Assembly (NCBI GenBank): GCA_009763385.1
Contig: CM019824.1
Location: forward strand, 145,831,705 to 145,895,704
Direction: 5' to 3'
Source: Coix lacryma-jobi var. lacryma-jobi
Lineage: Eukaryota > Streptophyta > Magnoliopsida > Poales > Poaceae
DNA: 64,000 bases
Part shown: positions 41,563 to 54,335 of the stretch, piece after piece
How positions within the stretch are numbered: the first letter of the stretch is position 1
How the letters are laid out: the number at the start of each line of letters is the position of its first letter
Program-made: the position numbers and the translations under genes
Notes under the pieces: model-generated
What the model saw: the letters and a program-made list of their open reading frames with translations, nothing else
The model's database searches: none
What the model was told of the DNA's origin: nothing

Positions 41563-44500
41563 ACAATCGATCAGCAATAATGAAGTTTTGAACGTGACGA
41601 TGGATGATCTCCCAGATGATGTTAGATGCTTGGTGGAGAGAATATAATATTCATGAAAACTTATTGATGGAAATCGGCTGTTCTAAAATGGAATCAGCTA
41701 AGGGCCAAAGCCTTTGTACCCTAGCCAATGAAACACATGCTCTTCAAGTAGCCACAAAGAGCCGATTTCCATGTTGTAATCAACGAAAGAGGAATGCCAT
41801 GTGTTTGACGGACAACTACGAGGAGGCATTACATCAGGCCACCACGTTGCAATAATTTGAGGCTAACAGGGGCAGTGCAAAGGAAAGGTTGCACTAAGCA
41901 AGAAAATATTTATAAATTATGTACAAGACAGCCACCAGCTAATCAGCGTGACCATACCATAAGAGCCGATTTGATTTCGAGGATATATTCAGTCGGCTAT
42001 TTTAGAAAAAAGAGAGATGTGTGATCGGTGGTTCCTTGTTTTCAATGATCACATACATGAGCCGACTAAGAGCACATCGGCTAAATAAATAGGAGAATAT
42101 TTTATCAAGCTACATGAATATTACTAATCTGTATCAGCTAATAAATAAGCAGGGAAAGGAATGAATCCTTGTCTGTTTCTTACTTCATATGCAATTAGAG
42201 CCATACAATAGCCGATTTGAGTAGTATCGGCAAAGCAGTATATTGGACAACAGTTAGCCGATTGTGAGTACTCAAGAAGTCAAGAGCCGATCAAGCAAAG
42301 GAATAGCAGCCAGGCGATCAAGAAAAATTTTGCACCAATTATTTATTCGGCCAAGGAGTAGTGATCGGCTATCCTGCCTCGGCTGTACAAAAGAGACATC
42401 GGTTGAAAAGTTGAAGCTTCTATATTTAGTGTCAATTAATAAGCATGCAAATGATAGCTATCAGTACATGTTAAAAGGAAAAGGAAGGCATTTAGTACAT
42501 CAAGACTAGAAGAAAGAAGCTGATTCAAGCATAGACTTATTTTTATCCATGACGAAAGGATTGATACTGTGGCTGATATTATATTTTGGACTCTTTTGGA
42601 TGCTGATACATTGGGGTTACAGATCACAACGAGGTTTGTCTTCTTTAAACGTCAGCTGATTAGGGTCAAATATGCCACTGTACTTGACTGCTCAAAACAT
42701 AGCATCAGCTAAAAACGATGCTACAAAGGCAACATGCATACCGTATTTATTAGAAAGATGCAGGTGAAAAGTTGATGCATATGCATGCAAGGCACGCATG
42801 ATAATTCTAGAAAGTACATGTACATGATCTGTTTGGATATCAACTCCTTTACTTCCTTGAAAATCAGAAGCGCACAGAATCGGCTATAAAAAGAATTCGG
42901 GACATATATTCTGAAAGTTTGGAGCCGATGTATTAACACCAAAATGCGAGTTGCAGGTATACGTGATGCATCTTGTACAAGCAGAAGACGGCTCGCAAAC
43001 GTTTCGGAGTTCAGAATTAGAGATGACAAGGAATCCAAATTCGTTAAGCATATGCGTGTATAATCCAGTATACAAGGAAAGGAGCCAAGAACAAGGGTAT
43101 AAAATCAGTAGCCGATAGAATGCTCAGAATGAATATACTATTATTGAAAATTGAATCGGTTGTTTCTTCACTTCGGTTCCATCAGCTGGATTAAAAAATA
43201 GTGGCTACTACACCAACGTAACCAGTTAATCGGATAAATCATAGAGCCGATGGAGGAACATGGAGGAATTGGATTCAGCCGCTGCCACGACGCCACGAAG
43301 GACACCAGCTGTTGTCTCGCCAACGTTCAGAGGGACATTTATTTGGCTTGGTTGGGTTACTAGTTCAAAAAAGACTTACATAGTACCAGAGAAGATAGTA
43401 TCGGCTACAGATTTTGGAAGGCACTCGGAACGTATCTATAGCATTAATCTGGTGGCCATATAAGAAGTGTAACCGGCTTTGGATATTGGAATTACCATCA
43501 GAAAATACACGGGAGAAAGATCAAGGAGCAAGGGGACCAAAATGATGATACTGATGGACGGACGAGTTGTTCAAAAATTGGCTAAGTACAGCCGGAAGGC
43601 AAGACGATCAGATACTAAACAGAAGGAAGCTGATGGAACATTCAGAAGATCAACGTAATCTGACTGTCACATTCAGATTGAACTGGCTATTCTAGCTTCT
43701 ATGCACCTAGCAAACAACTCATGAATAAAGAGTAACAAGACCAAGGGTTAGTATCAAATCAGAGCATAAAGTAGACAATGAAGAAAAAAGTTAACAACCG
43801 GTTTTCTGAAGGATTATTAAAAGCCGGGGTGCTATTTCTAAATTTGTAAAGACATCAGCTTTGGCTTGTTCGTTCCTATCAACATATATATCTACAAATG
43901 TCATACCATAATCAGCTTATCACTGAAAACAACACCAAGAAAATCATTGAGATAGGTACGCTTGGCATTTCAGGCTCCCGCATCAGCTACGTGTCGGACC
44001 CGTGGGGGCCTAAACCTGTTGCGCACACATCTGCACGCCGCGGAGTTCACCTTCATCCTCTGCGGCACACTCAACGTCAGCTTCATCGCCTTGACATTCT
44101 TCAAAAGTTGCCTATGAGCTACTGGTGCACTCACCTAGGTGTTTCAGATCCTCAACAAGCAGAAAGCCGATAAGGTGTGTAGTTGTCGGCTCCTGTTGGT
44201 GCAACTTCATCCTTTCCTATAAGATGAGCAAAGGGCGATGGACTCGGAGAGTTTGAAGATAAAAACCACCATGAGAGGATACGTTAGAAGTTGGTAATTT
44301 GACAACCGATGGGAATTCGGTTATGATTCAAAGGATGAAAGTTCAGATTACTCTGCTTGTGTTCATGGCCTGGAGGAGAAAATATTTGAAATGTTAATTA
44401 TCTGGCCAGATTAAGCAAATGTAGCTGTCGTTCAAAGTCCAAAGAACCAAAAAGGCAGGAGTCTTCATATGAGGGAGGACAAATGATACTGCTACAAAAT

Positions 44501-46696
44501 GATCATCACATGAGCTGTTGCCAATAGTGTCTTCAATCGGCTATATAGCCGACAGGTCTGTGCTACAGTCAGCTGCTGCCTACTTGGATGGAACACACAT
44601 CTGATGTACATAAGTGTCACTAAATTCAGATCGGCACTAGACTCCTATACAAAAGAAAGATACAAATTGGCGGAACTATCGACAAAGTCTAAAAAGATTA
44701 AAATATTCACACTAGAAGAAAAGCACGTGCATGCTGATCATGGTTGTACATGATTTGGATCAGAGAAGATAAATGGGATTATATTGATCATATATACTCA
44801 GACACATATTGAAGACACTCCTACACGGAATCCTGAATAAACACGAGCACTCGTCTCATTGGAGGAGCAGCTGATAATCAAGGAAGTTTGTCGGTGAGAT
44901 TATTCCATCCATGAAGGAACGTCTGTTGTTGCCATCAGCTATAATAAATCGGCTATTGCTCATTGTCGATCCACACTGATGCTCTGCCGTCCAGTTCTCG
45001 GTTCCTGGCTTGCATCGCCTATGTCAGTTCAGCCGATCGCCTGAGTACCAGAAGGCGCTCTGGCTAAACTTCATCAGGCATCAGCGCATCAGTTGGTCAA
45101 GAAGAATTGACGGTGGCTTTGCTGGGATAGCTAATAAAAATACTAATGAGACTGTACTAGTAACTTCATGGATATTACCTCCAGATAGCCGATAAGACTA
45201 GGGGGCCAGCTCCTAATAGGCGTACAACGAATGAATCGGTTAATGATTGTTATTTATGCACTGTTGTTGAAAGGAGGTCGTCGGCTAAAAATATTACCGT
45301 CGGCTGAAAAAAAGAATATATATATATTATCCGAGTATTGAAAGGCCACCACCACTTCTGACTTCATCAGCGACGACCAGAAATGCCATATGATGTCGAA
45401 GCTTGCCGAGAAGGTCGTAGATAACAAACTCAGAGTTGAGAAACGTAAATACACATATGAGGTAATGCTTGGCTCGCGTAATCTTTATTCCTTGCTTTTC
45501 CTAACACCTGTGAACAATTTATCATAAGAAAAGCATGCCGTCTAAGTAGTTGATGAGTGTGATATGGTACGATGAAAAGAACCTTACTTCTTTTTTGCAA
45601 AGTACTTGAGAATTTTTTCTTATAAAAACTTAAAATCAATAGCTTGTCTCCTCAATGATGTTGATTTTTCCTACCAAGGCCATATGTTAATCTCGTTAGA
45701 AACCTTACATAAATGCTACTTACTTTTGCATTGAGTTTTGTTAAACTATTGTGACCCTTGTTGAGAGATTTATCATGCTTCCAAGATCAAGATCACGTAC
45801 ACTCGCCTATTAAATGCTAACTCTTACATTAAGGGTTACGCAAGACATATTTTTCCATCCACTAAAATGCTCCAGCTTGTATCTTGATTCTCTTTAAAAT
45901 CCATATGCCAAAGAGAGTATGTGCTATTTTAAAAAAAATACCAAAGAGCATAATAAAAGAGAAAGAGAGAGAAAACAATGGATACTCTGATATCCGCCAA
46001 AAAGAGAGAAAACAATGGGTACTTAGATACCCGCCAGTGAGAATAAATAGCCTATACTCTCGGGAGCATTCGAAAAGAAAGAGAGGGTCATGATCAAAGA
46101 AGTTAAAAAAAATCACACAAGTGGACATCTTGATCTAAGAGTATGACATTTCTCTTCTTAGATCCGGGGTTTGACTTTACGATATATGCAAGGTAAGTAT
46201 GCAACATATTTTATTCCTACCTGAACTCTACATAGGCTTTTAGAAGTAGGATGAAAAAAGATGAACAATGTCTTGGTGAGGAACTATACACATTGAGCGA
46301 TCTGAGATAATCATTTGAGGAGCAAAGCTATGTTTTTAATTTAAAAATCTTTCAAAACCCCAAGTTTTCTGAGCTAGAGAAGTAAGGATGACTGGATTCT
46401 AATCCGTTCTATTCCTCAACCCCCAAGATGGTGTGACAGACACTTTAAAGTTCACATGTGAAGGTAAGGCCGGGAATAAGGTAATGTTGCTGCCAGTAAA
46501 GTTACTCGGTTTCATGGAAGAAGAGGATCGGCGGGAAATTATTATCAGCATTGAAAGCCGGTGCGGCTCTTTATATTTCAAATGAAGCCGATGCAACTTT
46601 CAGTGTTGCATTCAGATGTCATCAGGAAAAGAAGACCATCGGGTTGAAGTAATTCGAAGCATGAGAAGAATTCATACTCCGAACTCGGGGGGCCTG
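41563..46696 (+). other. G2 internal region: noncoding, rich in AGCCGAT/ATCGGCT
   Basis: No protein-coding domain is visible. About twenty copies of AGCCGAT or ATCGGCT are scattered from 41660 to 46590, with many decayed ATCAGCT forms. A segment at about 45450-46410 resembles the 3' noncoding DNA of A1. A purine-rich CTCGGGGGGCC lies at about 46684-46694. Confidence 0.75.
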
Positions 46697-48126
46697 TGTT
46701 GACACCAGAATTTGGTCGATAATGTTAGAACCAAGAAGGTTTCCTATTTGAAATAATATTTTGGATCCGGTCAGTAAATATTATTTAATATATTTTTGGA
46801 GATACATGAGATCTAGGAATTCCTCACGTGAAGATATGCATACACATGCGGCACCAAGACTTGCATGTTCATCTATTTGCATGTACGACCAATTAAATTA
46901 TTTGGCCATGTCTATTCCTAATTCAGGTAATATATGGCTATATGCTGATAGCGCTACACGAGGGAAAAGGAATATATTTTATTAGGTGCAACTCAGCAAT
47001 GGAAGAAGGAAGGACATGTATCATGTATGTGCATATACAAGACCGACTAGATGTCATGTTCGGCTGGATGTGTCTGTGTACGGGACCTTAATTTGCCGAT
47101 TTAATCAAATAAGATAAGACACGTCAGTCAAGGGATCTTCATTAGCAACAACTCTACAAACCAAGAATTAGAGTCTATGTACCTTAATATTTCCTTTTAT
47201 TTAGATATATCTTGTTAGGCAAGAACTTTTAGGACTCTTTTTCACCCAGGATATAAATATAAACCCTCGACCATTGTAAAAATGATCATCACAATCGATC
47301 AAACAACCCTTTCGGCCTCCGACCACCCCTTAGGAGTAGGAGTAGAGTAGATCTCGGCGAGACTTCCAGTAAGCAGGGCCACATCGGGTCGACCGACCTC
47401 CGGTTTACTTGTGAGTATTGTCATGACTTGTGTTTACGTTTAATGAGGCTGCATCGGGTCGACCGACCTCTCGTTATGCTTAGATATAAGCTAGTTATCG
47501 GTTTGAATTGTCATGTGTAAGGCTGCATTGCTTCAATCTCGTACATGTGATGCTTCAAGCTAGTTATCAGCTTCATTAGATTGGCGTTCTAATGAATTCA
47601 TTAAGTTATCGATATTGTTCTGTTTACATTGCATATTCTTTAAACAATATCCTGCCCAATCGAGATTGACGAACCAGATTAAGCTTAAAATCCATATAGA
47701 TCTATTGTTCACACCTAATTTGACATGTTTCAATCTGTTACGAGAACAGTTGATCTATTAAAATGATATCTGGTTTGTCGATCCCGATTGTTGCATGCGG
47801 TGCGTTCAAGACTTCAATTGTTATAGATGATTCTAAGGTTGATTTAGATCTATTTAGTGTTACTGATAACCATAAGTAATATTAGATCAGGTTTGCTTTG
47901 ATCTTAAGATCGACTATAATGAAAGAATGAACTTGTTCATGCTTCGTGGACCCTATATCGGCTAATTATTTGATCCAGTCAAGCTTTCACGAATAGCAAT
48001 TGCATGTACTTATCAAAAAGCAGGGGACAATCTAGTATGATGTGTTATTTTCATTAAGGCCTGCCGGCCTTCTAGACCAGGTTGAGATGAATCTAATACA
48101 TCATTACGAAGGAGCTTTAGTTAAGA

Positions 48127-51100
48127 CCGCCTGTCACACCCTAAAATTTGCATTTCTTGAATTAGAATGAAAATGGTTTATTTATGGATTTTTGTGCTCA
48201 TAAAATATAGAGAAATAAAACTTTTCTCTAAATTAAAATTTATCCTAGAGTTTAGAAACTTGTCTGTGCATTCATGTTTGGTGCATTTGAGTTTTTGTGA
48301 TGTGTGGTTTTGGCTAAAATTTAATTTGAGCTCAAAATGATTTGCAAATAATTTAAAAATGAAATTCTTAGAAAAGGTTTTTGAAAATAAAAACTTTCTT
48401 TTCTCTCAAAGATCCAAATCAAAGTTCAAAGGAATTCAAAACTGTTGTGAAATCATTTGAAAAGTGCATTTGAAAATAGTTTAAACAAAAAGAAAAGAGC
48501 AACTCCTCTCTCCTTTCATTTTCGGCCCGTGGCCCAGCCAGCTTGGCCTTCTCTTCCCCCTCCACCTAGCTTCCGGCCCAGCCAGCGCCTTCCCCTCTCT
48601 CCCTCCTCAACCACGTGGGCCGCAAACCCCACTCCGACCCAAGTGGAGCCGAAGCCCGCGCACAAGCTGCAACCTCCCCCTCTGTTGCACTGACGTCTTG
48701 GGCCCGTGTGTCAGCTTCATCTTCCCCACACCGTGTCCAGGCAGGACTCGACAGCAGAGTCCAGGCCGCCGCCGTCTTCCCACATTATGGCATAATCTCC
48801 TCGCCAAGCGCCCTATAAAACCGAGCCTCAAGTGCCGCGCCGCCTTTCTTTTAGCCCAACTTGAGCTACCCCGAACCCTAGCTTGCCCCGGCCGCCGCAC
48901 CCGAGCTCCTGAAACCCTAACCCGCCACCGCCGCATCAATCTGCCTCGGTGTCGCCTTGCCAGCGCTATGAACCCCCTCCGAAGTTTCTCCTAAGGGTAA
49001 GGAACTTGTAGGTACCCTCTTTGTCTCCCTTCTCGCCCCACCTCGCTTGGTTCTGCTCGTCGTAGCACCCCCACAAGACCTGAGCCGCCATATCAAGCCC
49101 GAGCTTGATTCTATGCTGTTGTAGTCCTCCCCGACTCCCTAGATGTGTTCGTTTTGGTCTCCTCTACACCCCCGTGCTCTCCCCATGAGCTCTGGTGCCC
49201 GAAGTCGTCGCTCCGGCGAAATTCCGGCGAGGACCGGCCGGTTCAGTCATGGCGCCGCCAAGGGCCGCCGCCTCCCTCTAGGTCTAATCCCCACCGTTCA
49301 TCTATGATCCAACGTCCATCCGCGCTCGATACCCCTTCGATGGCCATTTTTCATCTAAGCCCTTATAACTATCAAGGCCTCAACCTGCACTCCTTTCAGC
49401 CCTGTTCACTGAGTCTTTGTAATCTTCCCTTCAAGCCCCTGTGTTTTCTCCTTAATGAGGCGGAGTCCAGCCGATCTGAAATTTCATTTTATTTATTTAA
49501 ATTTGCAAATTCAGATTTGAATAAACTACAGTTTTGCCACTGGTTTTGTTTTAGCCATAAAATCTTTGTTTTAACTCCGTTTTTATCCGTTCAACTTGCG
49601 TTAGATTCATTTTGAAAAGTTCTTTCTAACCATATAACTTTCACCACTGTTTTTTATAATTAAAATTTGAGTTAAATCTAATCTAGTAATTAGGGTCTCT
49701 AATCTTGTTTAGATCATATCTTCTCCGTTATAGCTCTGATTAGCGTGATCTTCGCGTCTGTGTGATCGTAGTGAGGCGTAGATCAGTTTTAAAAACTCTT
49801 TATCTTATATTCTTATGATTGATGTACTGTTCTAATTATAGGCTTTGTTTTGCTTTGCATGATTGGTATTGGATGCATGTGTGGTGTTCTTTGATCGTAT
49901 GTCCAGTCGGTGAGTTTTACGTTGATGATCAAGAAGAAGAAGTTCGTGATCTAGAGATCATGATCAAGAGTCAACCTTTAGAAGTCTACAAGTCAACAGA
50001 AAAAGGATCTTAAGTTTAAGGCAAGTATAGCTTGGGACCATCCTTGTTACCTATTCACCTTATAATCACTTATTTCATATTGCATGTGTCTAATTTGAAT
50101 GCCATTAAGGTTTACCTAGTTCTTGTTATCTGTTACCTTGTCACCTGTGGGATATTTTGCATATGGGTAGTATATTGCTAGTGCTCAACTTGAACCGACA
50201 TGATCTGATCACTATTGATGATTAATAAATGATGATTATTGACTTATGCTAAGATGATTTAAAACTTGCCTATCTGTCAGCAAAAGCTGGGACTTACAGT
50301 GCAACCATGAGGGTTATATAGCTCTGACCTTAGCTCAGTATGAGGACCTTTTCTAGCTTGTTAGTGGTTACCTGAAAGGGCGCATAAGGCGCTTACCGAG
50401 ACGAGTATAGTGCGGCTCCTGTCCACGTGTGTATAGGCTGCGTGTTTTTGTGCCACCTGGAAGGAGGGCTCTACATCCCCTTGCCTTAAGACCTAGCGAC
50501 CCTAACTTGTTTGACGGACCTTTGAAAGGCTGCGCAGTGAACCCTGCCGTGCACCTTGGAAGTGTAATATGGGCCTTGCAAACTCCGACATATGGGAATC
50601 ACGACTCATCGGGTAAAGTGTACAACCTCTGCAGAGTGTAAAACTGATATATCAGCCGTGCTCACGGTTACGAGCGGCCCGGAAAACTCACAAAAAAGCT
50701 GGTTAAATGGTTACTTAATGTTAAATAATGTTTATGTGAATGTTATGATGACGATGATGGAATTAATGTGATCATATGGTTTATTTGGGATGAGCATAAC
50801 ATACGTTTACCTAATGCTAAAATTATGCCAACTAAAAGCTTATGCAGTTAAACCAGTGTCAGCCTTTTTGAGCTTCATGAACCCCATGTTATATTTGTTA
50901 AGTACGAGATATACTTATGCTTGCTTTACTTTTTAATACTTTGGAAAAATCCCGGATGGGTACCAGTTTGCTAGAAGTTGGGCTTGTGATTAACCAGTCA
51001 GTTGTTCCCTGTGAAGTTGGTGCCTTCAACTGAAGATCGAAGTGTCTTCCCGCTGTCTGCTCCTTAAGGTTATGTTCTTTGTTCTATATACGTTATGTAT

Positions 51101-51216
51101 TTAAGCATTGTCTTTCGATATTACCCTTTATTTGTAGCTATATGTGAGATTTGACTTCCTGGGCTCACATATGGTGTATATCCGGTTTTGTTCTTAAAGA
51201 CGGGTGTGACACCGCC
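48127..51216 (+). mobile_element. G3: Gypsy-type solo LTR with TSD CCGCC
   Basis: The 3080-bp LTR (48132-51211) starts TGTCACACCCTAAAATTTGC and ends GACGGGTGTGACA, with perfect duplications CCGCC at 48127-48131 and 51212-51216. A TATA box lies at 48814-48820 (CCCTATAAAACCG), followed by a CT/GC-rich leader. A block at 50300-50690 is shared with solo LTR Gs1 in opposite orientation. There is no internal domain. The proline-rich frame at 48457-48693 and others nearby have no domain I recognise and lie wholly in the LTR. Confidence 0.93.
48814..48820 (+). promoter_or_regulatory. TATA box of solo LTR G3
   Basis: GCGCCCTATAAAACCGAGC, about 680 bp into the LTR. If active it could drive outward transcription into G2 and P3 sequence. 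Confidence 0.5.
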
Positions 51217-52719
51217 GGCCTTGTAGACCAGTCTTAATTGGGTTTTGAATATTCAATGCTTTAGTTGGATTTACATGTACGAGTTATATCCTTAGATTAT
51301 GATCGTTAACATATATATAGATCTTTATTTTGCTCATGTGTTTAAGCTTATCGGCTGTTCTTGTTCTGAATACTTTATTTATATATACAATAGCCATTTT
51401 TGCTTCAAATATCACCGATGCTTTAATCTCTTTCTTGGGAGTTGACTCTGTAGTCAATATCCTCTAACCATGGCTATCTCAGAGCCGTACAATATGGGAC
51501 TGTCTGACATCAAACCGATAGGTTCCACAATGTAGCATTGTTTTCTTTCTCCTTGTCAATTGCTGGTCAAATTGATTGGCACGCCTTAGACTCGGTTTCA
51601 CCAAGACCAGCTTCTTCCTTGGAGGTTCAGGAGATCAGGACCCTGCTCCAGACGGTCTCTGAGGGCCTTGTGATATGCTTGACGGTTAAAGATATAATTT
51701 TTAGCGTCAACAGGATGCAACGGTCTCCAGTGGCTCCAATTTCGCCTTGGTTCTCCGGCGATGAAACGACTCCGATTTGGGGGAAATGGGAATCAGAGAA
51801 GGGGAAGGCGGTAGGGGTGGAGTGGAGTTGGCGATACGGAAGAGAAGTTCACCATGGAGCTCGTGGTGGTTCCAATCGTGTGTGAGGTGCCTTTTATAGG
51901 CTGGTAATGGCGGTGGCGGCCGGAAGGTCGGCGCTGAGATATTTTCTCCATGCGTTCTCGATCTCTCGAGGTCCCCTGGTCGCTGTACCCTGCCCTCTGT
52001 CGTCCTCCGCGTCGAGCTAGGTCGGTTCGTTGTTGTTTCTTGTCACCAGTAGGATGGTTCCTCGTCGGGGCTTCTCACTTCATTAATGGCGGCCATGGCT
52101 TCATGGCGGAACCGCTCTCCTTCTCTCTCTGTCTTCCCTGGCTCCGACTCGTGGCCGTACTCTACAGGAAGGCGGTGGCCGGGCGCTCAACAAGACAGCT
52201 CGTCTCATGAAGGTCGTCGCTCACAGGGCCGAGCAGGGCACGGTGGGGTTGCTCTGCTCCGTCCCGTCATATCGCCCTAGGGAAGATGAAGCTAACGGAG
52301 GGGCCCCACCTGGCAGCGAGTAGAGAAGAGGGGGAGCAGCGTGTGGTCAGCCAGGCCGAGCGCTCGCGCTCGCGGCGGTCTGGGCCGCAGCCCACGCGGG
52401 GAGAGGCAGGAAGAGGAGTGGAGTGGGCCAGGGGAGTTGAGGCCTACACCAGTTTTTCCTTTTCTATTTCTTTTCCTTTTTTCCTTTCCCTTTGATTCAA
52501 ATTCCTTTTGGGTTTTGAATTTAAACTGAGTTTCCAAATGTTTCCAACTGAGTGTTACTCCATTGCTCAACACATGCCACACAACCAAACATAAAAATAT
52601 TTTATTGTCCTAATTATTCTAATTATTTTTCCTAAATAAATTAATCTAAGTCAAGTTTTAATTTGGTTCAAATTTTTAGTGATTTTTAAAACCTGGAAAA
52701 TTAGGGGTGTCACAGTCGG

Positions 52720-53002
52720 GCGTTCACCGGACAGTCTAGGATCAGAGTACCAGACAATCCGGGAACCTGTTGTTTGTGTAGTTTCATTCCGTGACTTTGG
52801 TACATGGTTTTTGGGGTTCTCCGGTAGTTCCGCTGTACCACTAGGACATCTCCTAGGGTATCCACCTATTCGTAGGTCGTGAACTCACCGGTTGTTTGAG
52901 CCTTTGTTTTTTGGGTGATTTTCTGGGACAAGGGCCATTATTTCTCAAGAAGAAATTTGAGGCTCCCATTCACCCCCCTCTGGTCGCTAATTCGGTCCTT
53001 CA
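52720..53002 (+). repeat. P3 5' LTR, part 2
   Basis: Last 283 bp of the LTR after the G1 insertion. It contains two more GGACAGTC-type motifs, the conserved CCATTCACCCCCCTCTGGTCGC segment and the end CGGTCCTTCA. Confidence 0.9.
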
Positions 53003-53004
53003 AT

Positions 53005-53016
53005 TGGTATCGGAGC
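53005..53016 (+). other. Primer binding site of P3
   Basis: TGGTATCGGAGC two bases after the LTR end, the same spacing as in N1. Initiator tRNA-Met type. Confidence 0.88.
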
Positions 53017-54335
53017 CCGTTAATGATCTTCTCTATCTTAATCGGTTTCAGATCCTAAGGGCGACATGGATCGAGGGAATGGCAAGGCTCCCTACTTCGA
53101 TGGGACGAACTATCCCTATTGGAAGATTCGGATGCGTGCTTATCTCAACAGCATCGGATCTTCTGTTTGGGAGATATGTGAGAATGCTGAGTATGAGGTC
53201 CTTGCAGCTCATGTGGGTCAGATCCAGATTGACTAGCATGAGGCGAACTCTAAGGCCCATAACGCTCTTTTGGCCAACATCTCCCTTCCCGAGTTCGAGC
53301 GTGTCTTCGAGCTTCAGACGACACGAGAGATCTAGGTGAAGCTTCAGAGCTATCACGAGGGGACCGCTCAGGTCAAGACCAGACTCTTTGAGACCTACAA
53401 ATGGGAGTACGAGAACTTTGTTTAGATGGAGGGAGAGACGATTCATGCTATGTTCGCTCGTTTCCAGATGATTGTGAACAAGATGCGTGCCAATCGAGCC
53501 AACCTACCTTATGATGATCATGAGAGGGCGCTCAAGTTGCTATATGCCCTAGATCGGAAGGTATGGGAGGTGAAGGTGTCAACCATCATAGAGTCTCTAA
53601 GCTATGACACCCTCACCGTGGACGAGCTATTCAGTAAGCTTAAGTCCACCGAGATTGATCACTTGACTCAGGCCAAGCTGAAGAACCCATCTTCACATTC
53701 CGCTGATGCTTCACCACCTCTCTTTGCTTTGTCTTCTTTGCTTTCAGTGACAGAGGAGCAGGTGGAGGCGTTGGGCGATGACGAGCTTGCCCTCATCATC
53801 ACCCGGTTTTCGCAGTTTCACAACAACCGCTTGAATCGCTGGCGTGGTGGCGCACGTGAGGGCTGCTACAAGTGTGGTGATCTAGATCACTTCATCGCAA
53901 ACTGCCCCAAGTGCAACAAAGGCTTCCCCGGCAAGAACCGCAACTCCAGGCGCAAGGCCAAGCCGGAGAACAAGGCCGGGAAGAAGAAGACCAAGGGCGG
54001 CTAACACAGAGAAGATCTGGAGAAGGCTTTCGACGCTAGCAGGCGTGCCTTCATCGCCTCCATTAGCGACTTCGAGAAGAGCTCCGACGGCAACTCCAAC
54101 GATGACGAGTCCGAGCATAAGACTGAAGATCGCTTCAACGGACTCTGCTTCTTCGGCAGCTCCACCGACGGCTTCTGCACCATGGCCCTGGACGAGGAGG
54201 ACCACAGGTGCCAGGACGAGCACGCCACCACCGCCGCCGACGACGCTTCTGAGGTATCGAATTCTTCTCTTGTCGAGCGTCTTTCCGGTGAGCGTGACAC
54301 TTTGGCCGAAATAGTCCTCGGCTTGGACAAGCAAC

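Larger units (their letters stand above)
46697..51712 (+). repeat. G2 3' LTR, split by solo LTR G3
   Basis: Made of 46697-48131 and 51217-51712. It aligns with the 5' LTR along its length. It has a segment of about 64 bp (about 47831-47893) that the 5' LTR lacks. TATA sequence ATATAAATATAAACC at about 47252-47262. Confidence 0.9.
39656..51717 (+). mobile_element. G2: large non-coding LTR retrotransposon (LARD-like), split by G3
   Basis: The 12-kb element (39661-51712) has LTRs starting TGTTGACACCAG and ending GCCAACA/GTCAACA, flanked by GGACG (39656-39660) and GGATG (51713-51717), a duplication with one transition. The PBS follows the 5' LTR at 41544-41562, and a purine-rich CTCGGGGGGCC precedes the 3' LTR. 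The 5.16-kb internal region (41537-46696) encodes no gag or pol and no frame over about 91 codons, so the element must have used proteins supplied in trans. In the first 300 bp the LTRs differ at about 3% of positions by eye. Confidence 0.88.
37207..52719 (-). mobile_element. G1: Gypsy-type solo LTR, split by G2
   Basis: The LTR comprises 37212-39660 and 51718-52714, about 3.45 kb once G2 is removed. It is flanked by GTTGG (37207-37211) and GTCGG (52715-52719), a target duplication with one transition. In the sense (minus) direction it starts TGTGACACCCCTAATTTTCC and ends GGGCCCGACA. A TATA box lies at 51892-51898 on the minus strand (CCTATAAAAGGC). No internal domain is present. It interrupts the motif array of the P3 LTR. 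The frames at 39108-39679 and 51950-52529 are GC-rich LTR sequence without known domains. Confidence 0.85.

Noticed and set aside
41563..46696. Tandem or satellite repeat in G2
   Set aside because: The heptamer copies are irregularly spaced, occur in both orientations and have unrelated flanks.
48457..49615. Possible host gene with a Pro-rich N-terminus and a TATA box upstream
   Set aside because: The whole region is inside solo LTR G3, bounded by CCGCC duplications. The TATA box fits the LTR promoter.
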